This document shows, piece by piece, positions 1-4,785 of a stretch of DNA of 5,214 nt; within the stretch, counting starts at the first letter, position 1, and every line of letters starts with the position of its first letter. The notes under the pieces were generated by a model that was given only the letters and a program-made list of their open reading frames with translations, had not been told where the DNA came from and searched no databases. The DNA is from Burkholderiaceae bacterium. GTDB lineage: Bacteria > Pseudomonadota > Gammaproteobacteria > Burkholderiales > Burkholderiaceae. Location of the stretch: assembly GCA_022701965.1 (NCBI GenBank), contig JAKONL010000127.1:1-5214 (forward strand). The letters are read 5' to 3'. Made by a program: the position numbers and the translations under genes.

Positions 1-377
1 GGGTCGTACGGCAGGCTCTTCATCAGGCTCGGGTTGGCCGAATGCGTGGTGTTGGTGGTCATGAACAGCGTGTAGCCGTCCGGCGCCGCCTTGGCCACGG
101 CCTCGGCGGCGATGATGCCGTTGGCGCCGGCCCTGTTGTCGACGATGACCGACCCCTTCAACGCCTCGCCCAGCATCTGCGCCGTGATGCGGGCGACCGC
201 GTCGGTGCCGCTGCCGGCGGCGAAGGGCACGACCAGGCGGATCGGCTGGCGCGGGTAGGCCTCGGCCTGCGCGTGGACCCGCGGCATGTAGCCGGCCGCC
301 GCGACGCCGGCGGCACCTGCGGCGAGCGCGATGAAATGTCGACGGGTGGGTGTCGGGGCGGCGATCTTCTCTGGCAT
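1..377 (-). CDS. Bug/TctC-family periplasmic solute-binding protein, N-terminal part (runs off left edge)
   Basis: This is the first 125 codons of an extracytoplasmic binding protein of the tripartite tricarboxylate transporter (TctC/Bug) family; the usual length is about 320-330 residues, so the C-terminal part lies outside the window. The N-terminus carries a twin-arginine-like motif, TRRHFI (residues 11-16), then a hydrophobic Ala/Gly-rich stretch and a likely cleavage site near VHAQA (34-38), so export is probably by Tat. Family hallmarks follow: PIRLVVPFAAGSGTDAVAR (45-63), the DNRAGANG segment (80-87) and APDGYTL (98-104). The ATG at 377 has AAGGAG just upstream. Such proteins bind carboxylates or other small organic acids in the periplasm and many are orphans without adjacent membrane subunits; none is visible here. 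It is probably the third gene of the iclR-cupin-bug operon. The ligand cannot be assigned. Confidence 0.93.
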   Translation of the reverse strand, partial: MPEKIAAPTPTRRHFIALAAGAAGVAAAGYMPRVHAQAEAYPRQPIRLVVPFAAGSGTDAVARITAQMLGEALKGSVIVDNRAGANGIIAAEAVAKAAPDGYTLFMTTNTTHSANPSLMKSLPYD

Positions 378-378
378 G

Positions 379-389
379 CGTGTCTCCTT
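379..389 (-). promoter_or_regulatory. Ribosome binding site of the Bug/TctC gene
   Basis: On the minus strand this reads AAGGAGACACG, one base before the ATG at 377. The identical 11-mer precedes the cupin gene at 816-826. It fixes the start of the binding-protein gene. Confidence 0.75.
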
Positions 390-416
390 CGTTGTTGATT
401 GGTCGATGCGGCGGGC

Positions 417-815
417 TCAGGCGCGGATCACGCGCTCCGGGGATTCCTCGTAGGGCGGGCTGTAGATCACCAGAACCCGGACGGGCTCTTCGCTGACCAC
501 CGTGAAGGTGTGCATGGCGTCCGCAGGAAAGAAGCAGCAGTCGCCCGGCCCGAGCTCGCGGCGCTGGCCGCCGACTTCGGCGACCGCGCGGCCCTGCAGC
601 ATGTAGCAGACCTGCTCGATGCCCGGGTGCGCGTGCGGCAGCGCGCCCTTGCCGTGCTGGATGTGGCCGACCAGCACTTCGAGCTGCTTCGCGCCCACGG
701 TCTCGGGGCCGATCAGCCGCTTGTTGAGCGTCCCGACGTGGTTGGCCGGGTGGTAGCCCTCGATCTCGTCCTCGCGGACGAAGTAGCGCGGCATGTCTCG
801 GGTGGTATCGGTCAT
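417..815 (-). CDS. Small single-domain cupin protein
   Basis: A 132-residue protein with one cupin beta-barrel. Cupin motif 1 is visible at residues 57-75: H61, H63 and E67 in the GxxxHxHxxxEx6G pattern. Motif 2 spans 91-102, from G91-D92 through P97 to H102. The four expected metal ligands (H61, H63, E67, H102) are therefore all present, so a metal-binding and possibly catalytic cupin is likely. There is no signal peptide, so it should be cytoplasmic. Small cupins of this type act as dioxygenases, isomerases, decarboxylases or ligand sensors, and the sequence does not decide which. The ATG at 815 is preceded by AAGGAG with 5-nt spacing. The gene lies 27 bp downstream of the IclR gene and 39 bp upstream of the Bug gene, all on the same strand, so it probably belongs to the same organic-acid or aromatic catabolic operon (inference). 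Confidence 0.93.
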   Translation of the reverse strand: MTDTTRDMPRYFVREDEIEGYHPANHVGTLNKRLIGPETVGAKQLEVLVGHIQHGKGALPHAHPGIEQVCYMLQGRAVAEVGGQRRELGPGDCCFFPADAMHTFTVVSEEPVRVLVIYSPPYEESPERVIRA

Positions 816-826
816 CGTGTCTCCTT
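816..826 (-). promoter_or_regulatory. Ribosome binding site of the cupin gene
   Basis: Minus-strand AAGGAGACACG directly abuts the ATG at 815. It is the same 11-mer found before the Bug gene at 379-389. Confidence 0.75.
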
Positions 827-842
827 GTGGCTCTTGAAAGGT

Positions 843-1580
843 TCAGTTCTTCCGCTCGATCGAGAGGCAGGCGGCGCGCAGCATGGCGGCGACCTCTTCG
901 GCGCGCGCTTCCAGCCGGTAGCGCGGGCCGGCCACCGAAATGGCATAGGACTCGCCATTGATGCGCAGCGGCCATGCGAATCCGGCCAGATCGGAAACGC
1001 TCTCGCCCAGGTTCGCGAACCAGCCGCGCGCAAGCGAACGATCGATCTCCCGTTCGATGGCATCGGGTTCGGTGAGCGTGGTGTCGGTCAGCCGTTCCAG
1101 CCTGCCCGCTGCGAGCAGCGCATGGCGCGCTTCCGGCTTGAGCACCGAGAGCAGGGCTCGGCCCAGCGAATTGGCGTAGGCCTCGCGCGTCTCGCCGGCT
1201 TGCGCGACGTAGCGGATGGCCTGGGGCGCATCGACCACGTCGAGGTAGACCACGCGACCCGGCGGCTGCAGCTTGCCCAGGACGACCGTCTCGCCCGCCG
1301 CATTGCGCAACTCCGTCAGCGTCGGCTTGACGCGGTCGAGCACCGGATCGTGCGCTGCGATCACGCGGGCCATCGCCAGCAGGCGGTTGGTCGGATAGAA
1401 GCCCTGGCGCCTGCCCGTCTCGTAGAGGTAGCCGCGCTGCTCCAGCGTGCGCAGCAGTCCCAGGCAGGTCGAAACCGGCATCTCGAGGAGCCGTGCCATC
1501 TCGCTCAAGGCGAGCGGTTGCTTCTCCTTGGCGAAGAGTTCGATCAACTCGACGACCCGCAAGGCCATTTTCACAGTCAT
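843..1580 (-). CDS. IclR-family transcriptional regulator
   Basis: A 245-residue regulator, the normal length for the family. Residues 1-65 form the winged helix-turn-helix: ALRVVELIELFAKEKQPLAL (6-25), then SEMARLLEMPVSTCLGLLRT (26-45), then LEQRGYL and a wing ending YPTN. The effector-binding domain (about 75-243) shows GETVVLGKL (96-104), NSLGRALLS (137-145) and a C-terminal RGW...GFAWPLRINGESYAISVAGP segment. The frame stays open to 1715, but that extension is Arg/Ala-rich, unlike the family and begins at an unsupported codon, so the ATG at 1580 is preferred. ATG 1568 or GTG 1574 are possible alternatives, and none has a clear Shine-Dalgarno. IclR proteins usually bind small acids and control adjacent catabolic genes. 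Here the regulator appears to lead its own operon with the cupin and Bug genes, and the dyads over its start codon suggest autoregulation. Ligand unknown. Confidence 0.95.
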   Translation of the reverse strand: MTVKMALRVVELIELFAKEKQPLALSEMARLLEMPVSTCLGLLRTLEQRGYLYETGRRQGFYPTNRLLAMARVIAAHDPVLDRVKPTLTELRNAAGETVVLGKLQPPGRVVYLDVVDAPQAIRYVAQAGETREAYANSLGRALLSVLKPEARHALLAAGRLERLTDTTLTEPDAIEREIDRSLARGWFANLGESVSDLAGFAWPLRINGESYAISVAGPRYRLEARAEEVAAMLRAACLSIERKN

Positions 1581-1616
1581 GAATTTATTTTCATGCAGTT
1601 GAAATTTTTTGCAAGC
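1578..1616. promoter_or_regulatory. Twin operator-like dyads over the IclR start codon
   Basis: Two related AT-rich elements sit in an otherwise GC-rich region. Site 1 (1578-1595) is a perfect inverted repeat, CATGAA-N6-TTCATG. Site 2 (1599-1614) is an imperfect one, TTGAAATTTTTTGCAA. Their 14-bp cores (1580-1593 and 1600-1613) match at 11 of 14 positions, with the same TGAA...CA frame, and their centres are 20 bp apart, about two helical turns. Site 1 overlaps the ATG at 1580. IclR-family operators are commonly short AT-rich palindromes near the regulator's own promoter, so autoregulation is the natural inference. The minus-strand promoter probably lies in the same stretch (TTGCAA at 1609-1614 could be a -35), but no convincing -10 was found. 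Confidence 0.5.
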
Positions 1617-1674
1617 CGGACTTGCCCTGAGGCATTCCGCGGCCGCCGTACGTGCGGACCCGGCAAGGCCCGGC
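1615..1674. repeat. Long interrupted inverted repeat upstream of the IclR gene
   Basis: GCCGG-a-CTTGCC (1615-1626) pairs with GGCAAG-gc-CCGGC (1662-1674), giving 6 + 5 bp around a small internal loop. Inside it, CCGC/GCGG could form a further short stem. On the minus strand this would fold upstream of or within the IclR leader. High GC makes such pairings fairly common, so the functional meaning is uncertain. Confidence 0.35.
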
Positions 1675-1716
1675 GACCTGCCTGATCGGAATCTGGTCGA
1701 CAACCGGAGCGCCAAG

Positions 1717-1722
1717 TAAAAT
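1717..1722 (+). promoter_or_regulatory. Possible -10 element for the BCCT gene
   Basis: TAAAAT matches the sigma-70 -10 consensus at 5 of 6 positions in a GC-rich region on the plus strand. No good -35 sits at 16-18 bp; TCGACA (1697-1702) is a fair -35 match but only 14 bp away. If used, transcription would start near 1729 and give a leader of about 250 nt before the TTG at 1987. Weak prediction. Confidence 0.25.
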
Positions 1723-1740
1723 CGCCGCTCTTTCGGCGAT
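1721..1740 (-). terminator. Possible intrinsic terminator reading leftward
   Basis: ATCGCCG and CGGCGAT form a perfect 7-bp stem with a 6-nt loop. Read on the minus strand, the stem is followed by TTTTACTT (with the last stem base), like a short intrinsic terminator. No annotated minus-strand gene lies immediately to its right. It may therefore insulate the IclR gene from leftward transcription, end an unrecognised small RNA, or simply be part of the plus-strand leader structure. Confidence 0.35.
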
Positions 1741-1816
1741 GGACCGGGGTGACCGCCGCACTGGCGGCCTGTCCGGTCCCGGGTTCGCCGGCCCTTGCTG
1801 ACAGCGGTTGCCGCTG
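1741..1816. other. Cluster of consecutive stem-loops in the IclR-BCCT gap
   Basis: Immediately after the 1721-1740 hairpin comes a nested hairpin (1741-1779). Its outer 7-bp stem is GGACCGG/CCGGTCC and its inner 5-bp stem is CCGCC/GGCGG, separated by symmetrical 5-nt internal loops. Small hairpins follow at 1779-1791 (CCGG-GTTCG-CCGG, sharing one base with the previous stem) and 1802-1816 (CAGCGG-TTG-CCGCTG). Depending on strand, this could be the structured leader of the BCCT mRNA or the body of a minus-strand RNA ending at the 1721-1740 terminator-like stem. No known riboswitch class is recognised. The remaining 1817-1973 stretch holds nothing else I can support. Confidence 0.4.
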
Positions 1817-1973
1817 CCGCTCCTCCGATGAGGTGGCTGGCGCTGCAAACGTCACTGACACATTCGGGCCGCCCCGGCGCCTTGCATCCACACCGTCCGC
1901 AGATGTCGGGGTCGCACGCCTAGCGCGTTGGGCACCCCGTGCACGCCTTCAGGGCAGGTCGCGGCGGTCCTTC

Positions 1974-1978
1974 GAGGA
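1974..1978 (+). promoter_or_regulatory. Ribosome binding site deciding the BCCT start
   Basis: GAGGA lies 8 nt before the TTG at 1987. The only other in-frame start, GTG at 1939, has no recognisable Shine-Dalgarno, and a stop lies in frame at 1921. This supports TTG as the true initiation codon. Confidence 0.6.
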
Positions 1979-1986
1979 ATAGCGTT

Positions 1987-3531
1987 TTGCAGCTCATCTT
2001 TTCGGCCGGATTGATCCTGGCCATCGTTCTATGGGGCATCGTCGCCCCGGCCCACCTGGGCGCCGTGTTCGACGGCGCGCTGGCCATGATCACGCGCAAC
2101 TTCGGCTGGGCCTATCTCTGGATGGTGCTGGGCCTGGTGGTCATGGCCGTGGTGCTGGCCTGTGGCCGCTACGGCAATCTCAAGCTGGGCGCAGAGGACG
2201 AGGAGTCGGAGTTTTCGGTCGGCACTTGGTTCTCGATGCTGTTCGCGGCCGGCATGGGCATCGGCCTGGTGTTCTGGGGTGTGGCCGAGCCCATCTCGCA
2301 CTACGGCACCCCGCCCCCCGGCATCCTGCCGAACACGCCCGAGGCGGCCAACGCGGCCATGCGCTACAGCTTCTTCCACTGGGGCATGCACCCCTGGGCG
2401 GTCTACAGCGTGGTGGCGCTGGCGATCGCATTTTTCCAGTTCCGCCGGGGCGGCTCGGCGCTGGTGAGCACGTCGGTGCTGTCGCTGCCATGGGCGCCGC
2501 TGCGCCACATCGGGCCGCTGGTCAACGTGCTGGCCGTGATCGCCACGGCCTTCGGCGTCGCCGCATCGCTGGGCATGGGCGCGCTGCAGATCAACAGCGG
2601 CCTGAAAGCCGTGCTGGGTGTGCCGGTCAGCCAGACCTCGCAGCTCGCGATCATCGGCGTGACGACACTGCTGTTCATCACCTCGGCCGTCAGCGGCGTG
2701 ACCAAGGGCATCAAGTGGCTGTCGATCTTCAATCTGATCCTCGCCGCGCTGCTTGCACTGGCCGTGTTCGTCCTGGGACCCACGGTCGTCATCATCGACA
2801 CGCTGACCTCCACGTTGGGCAGCTACGTCAGCGAGTTCGTGCGGATGAGTCTGCGCATGACGCCGTTCCGCGACAGCCAATGGGTCGGCGGCTGGACGAT
2901 CTTCTATTGGGCCTGGTGGGTGAGCTGGTCGCCCTCCGTGGGCCTGTTCATCGCGCGCGTGTCGCGCGGGCGCACGGTGCGGGAGTTCGTCCTGGGGACC
3001 GTGGCCGCGCCGACCATCGCCGCCTTCGTGTGGTTCTCGGTCTTCGGCGGCACGGCGCTGCACATGGAAATCATGCAGCACGTGCCCATCGCCGACGCCG
3101 TCAAGACCGACGTGTCGACCGCTTTGTTCGCCGTGTTCGACCGGTTGCCGCTGGGCACGCTGATGTCTGGCATCGCCACCGTGCTGGTCGTCGTGTTCTT
3201 CGTGACCTCGGGCGACTCCGCCGTGCTGGTGCTGGGCATGATGAGCACCGGCGGCAACGAGAACCCCAGCGCGCGCGTGAAGATCGCCTGGGGCCTGCTG
3301 ATCTCGGGCATCGCCACCAGCCTGCTGCTGGCCGGCGGGCTCAAGTCGGTGCAGACCGCGACCATCGTCTTCGCGTTGCCCTTCATCGGCGTGATCGTGC
3401 TGATGGCCATCGCCCTGTGGCGCGGCCTGCGCGAAGACCACGAGGAAGAACGGCGCCGCGAGCGCGCGCTGCGACGGCGCCTGCGCGAGTTCGTCGACCA
3501 CACGCCCCCGCCTGACCGGGGAACGCCGTGA
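1987..3531 (+). CDS. BCCT-family betaine/choline/carnitine-type transporter
   Basis: A 514-residue, 12-helix inner-membrane transporter of the BCCT family (TC 2.A.15), which takes up betaine and other quaternary amines, usually with sodium. The glycine-rich GMGIGLVFWGVAEP lies at residues 89-102. The aromatic box is intact: W132, W137 and Y140 in HWGMHPWAVY, and W310, W311 and W314 in WTIFYWAWWVSWSPSVG, with the same spacing as BetP W189/W194/Y197 and W373/W374/W377. The Na2-site T-S pair is at 407-408 (VTSGDSAVLVLG), so sodium coupling is likely. The cytoplasmic C-tail (about 478-514) is Arg/Glu-rich, as in osmosensing members. The start is TTG 1987 with GAGGA upstream; the GTG at 1939 would add 16 residues rich in Arg/Gly with two AGG codons, less like coding sequence. 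The stop overlaps the MarC-family start by 4 bp. The exact substrate is not determined. Confidence 0.95.
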   Translation: MQLIFSAGLILAIVLWGIVAPAHLGAVFDGALAMITRNFGWAYLWMVLGLVVMAVVLACGRYGNLKLGAEDEESEFSVGTWFSMLFAAGMGIGLVFWGVAEPISHYGTPPPGILPNTPEAANAAMRYSFFHWGMHPWAVYSVVALAIAFFQFRRGGSALVSTSVLSLPWAPLRHIGPLVNVLAVIATAFGVAASLGMGALQINSGLKAVLGVPVSQTSQLAIIGVTTLLFITSAVSGVTKGIKWLSIFNLILAALLALAVFVLGPTVVIIDTLTSTLGSYVSEFVRMSLRMTPFRDSQWVGGWTIFYWAWWVSWSPSVGLFIARVSRGRTVREFVLGTVAAPTIAAFVWFSVFGGTALHMEIMQHVPIADAVKTDVSTALFAVFDRLPLGTLMSGIATVLVVVFFVTSGDSAVLVLGMMSTGGNENPSARVKIAWGLLISGIATSLLLAGGLKSVQTATIVFALPFIGVIVLMAIALWRGLREDHEEERRRERALRRRLREFVDHTPPPDRGTP

Positions 3532-4229
3532 CGTTTGAACTGCTGGGCGCCTTCGGCAAGAGCTTCCTCTTCGTCATTGCCGCGCTGCTTCCGATCCTGA
3601 ACCCGGCCGCCACGGCGCCCATCTTCCTGGGCCTGACCGAGGGTGCATCCCCGGCCACGCGCGCGCTGCTGGCGCGCCGCATCGCACGCAACATGTTCTG
3701 GCTGCTGCTGGGCGCGATGCTGGTCGGATCCTACGTGCTGAAGTTTTTCGGCATCTCGCTACCCATCGTGCGCGTGGGCGGCGGCATGATCGTGGCGGCC
3801 ACGGCGTGGCGATTGCTCACCGCCACGCAGGCCACGGTGGACAGCCGCACCGAACTGGCCGAGAGCTTCACGCCCGACATGGCGCGACGCCAGGCCTTCT
3901 ACCCGCTCACCTTCCCGGTGAGTTGCGGGCCCGGCTCGATCGCAGCAGCCATCACAGTGGGTGTGTCGCTGGCCGACGCGCGCCTGTCGCTGTCGCTGGC
4001 GCGCATGGGCGGCGGCGTGCTGGCGCTGCTGTCCGTCGGCGTGCTGCTGTATCTGGCCTTCCGCTACTCACAGCAACTGCTCAGGCCGCTCGGCGAGGCG
4101 GGATCGGTGATCTTCCTGCGGCTGTCGGCCTTCATCCTGCTGTGCCTGGGTGTGCAGATCGTCTGGGACGGCGTGTACGAACTGGGCGTGGGGATGCTGC
4201 GCGACGGAATGCTGCCGCTGAAGTCCTGA
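3528..4229 (+). CDS. MarC/UPF0056-family integral membrane protein
   Basis: A 233-residue, roughly six-helix membrane protein. Family hallmarks are NPAATAPIFL (25-34), RVGGGMIVAATAWRLL (82-97), YPLTFPVSCGPGSIA (125-139) and the C-terminal helix LSAFILLCLGVQIVWDGV. The length is normal for the family. The molecular function of MarC proteins is unsettled; despite the name, E. coli MarC is not considered a determinant of multiple antibiotic resistance. The GTG start overlaps the BCCT stop (GTGA, 4 bp) and has GGGGA 5 nt upstream, so translation is probably coupled to the transporter. This pairing suggests co-expression under conditions that induce betaine-type uptake (inference). No clear intrinsic terminator follows the stop. 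Confidence 0.93.
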   Translation: MTFELLGAFGKSFLFVIAALLPILNPAATAPIFLGLTEGASPATRALLARRIARNMFWLLLGAMLVGSYVLKFFGISLPIVRVGGGMIVAATAWRLLTATQATVDSRTELAESFTPDMARRQAFYPLTFPVSCGPGSIAAAITVGVSLADARLSLSLARMGGGVLALLSVGVLLYLAFRYSQQLLRPLGEAGSVIFLRLSAFILLCLGVQIVWDGVYELGVGMLRDGMLPLKS

Positions 4230-4382
4230 GCAAAAAAGAGCTTTGGCGCCTGCTGGTTGTGCGGGGGCAGCGATCAAGTTGATCACAAGCATCGGACCTC
4301 GGCCGCCAGGCAAATTCAGGCCGTAGGTTGACCGCCCGTCGTGTCGTACCGCACGTCGATCAGTTCCGAAGCGATGCGGATT
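4230..4382. other. Intergenic region without an intact gene
   Basis: No coding sequence is supported on either strand. The stretch holds a 13-bp dyad at 4272-4284 (GATCAA-G-TTGATC) and the start of another at 4377-4389 (CGGATT-C-AATCCG). The A-run after the MarC-family stop is not part of a credible terminator hairpin. Confidence 0.5.
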
Positions 4383-4581
4383 CAATCCGACTGCCAAGCG
4401 CACGGCCGCAGCGAGTTCGACCAACTGATCGGCGTGCCGAGTTGCAAGGGGCGCCAACTTTCGACGCCCTGACGCCGACAGATGCACCTCGACCTGTCGT
4501 CGATCCGACGTGCTGGTCTCGCGCCTGCAGGCGCTCTGCAAGCTCGCCGATGGTCGCCCACTGCCGTCCCGGAAATCCCTT
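4383..4581 (-). pseudogene. Broken MarR-family regulator (internal deletion and frameshift)
   Basis: Read leftward, 4581-4525 encodes KGFPGRQWATIGELAERLQ, which resembles the first half of a MarR-type winged helix-turn-helix (the 'TIGELAERL' helix). In another frame, 4529-4383 encodes CRRETSTSDRRQVEVHLSA, then GRRKLAPLATRHADQLVEL and AAAVRLAVGL. This matches the MarR wing (the R...DRR signature) and the C-terminal dimerisation helix. The recognition helix expected between the two halves, about 15-20 residues, is absent, and the halves lie in different frames, so no functional protein can be made. The N-terminal 40 or so residues expected to the right of 4581 are not recognisable, and a stop lies just upstream in frame. 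Identification is by motif reading only; the intact relative would be about 150 residues. Confidence 0.6.
4521..4534. repeat. Perfect 14-bp palindrome at the MarR pseudogene break
   Basis: GCGCCTGCAGGCGC is its own reverse complement. It lies exactly where the two halves of the MarR-like remnant meet (about 4525-4530), so it may be the scar or cause of the deletion. Confidence 0.6.
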
Positions 4582-4612
4582 CTTGCGTCACATCGTCACG
4601 ATCGCCCCGGGC

Positions 4613-4637
4613 GAAACGGTGTGGGTCCGCCCGTTTC
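4613..4637. repeat. Inverted repeat in the intergenic region
   Basis: GAAACGG (4613-4619) and CCGTTTC (4631-4637) form a perfect 7-bp stem with an 11-nt loop; G-C pairs beyond a one-base bulge could extend it. No T-run follows on either strand, so it is not a typical terminator. Confidence 0.4.
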
Positions 4638-4737
4638 CCGACGAGCGCCGTCGACAGGACGCAGGGCCCAAATCACCATCATCAGGGCATCATCGTCACG
4701 GCCAAGCATGCAGGTCGCAGCCTTCTCCAAATATCGA

Positions 4738-4761
4738 CGGATCGGACAGCGCTCCGATCCG
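4738..4761. promoter_or_regulatory. Perfect 9-bp hairpin or operator upstream of the right-hand gene
   Basis: CGGATCGGA (4738-4746) and TCCGATCCG (4753-4761) flank a 6-nt spacer. The element ends 24 nt before the ATG at 4786. No U-run follows on the plus strand, so an operator or a leader hairpin is more likely than a terminator. Confidence 0.45.
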
Positions 4762-4785
4762 CGACTCAACCCATCACTACCTCTC

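Noticed and set aside
399..1685. Long plus-strand open frame opposite the cupin and IclR genes.
   Set aside because: It is a shadow of the real minus-strand genes; the translation resembles no family and high GC makes such frames common.
1581..1715. N-terminal extension of the IclR frame by 45 residues.
   Set aside because: The extension is Arg/Ala-rich, unlike the family, and covers the AT-rich operator-like region.
1771..1795. GGGTTCG segment as the T-loop of a tRNA.
   Set aside because: The flanking stems do not match tRNA T-arm geometry, and no anticodon or D arm is present.
1827..1885. Resemblance to an SAH riboswitch: GCGCTGCAA followed downstream by CGGCGCC, which could pair with GGCGCTG.
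   Set aside because: The conserved CCAGG-type segment and the closing P1 helix of that class are not found at the right places. Only a covariance-model search (Rfam RF01057) could revive it.
2029..3515. Long open frames on both strands overlapping the BCCT gene.
   Set aside because: They are His/Arg/Gly-rich low-complexity translations, while the BCCT frame carries all family motifs.
4228..4262. A-run and GAGC repeats after the MarC-family stop as a terminator.
   Set aside because: The GAGC copies are direct, not inverted, and no stable stem precedes a T-run.
3528..4581. A mar-type locus linking the MarC-family gene with the MarR remnant.
   Set aside because: The shared name is historical. 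The genes are convergent, MarC is coupled to the BCCT gene, and nothing indicates a functional link.
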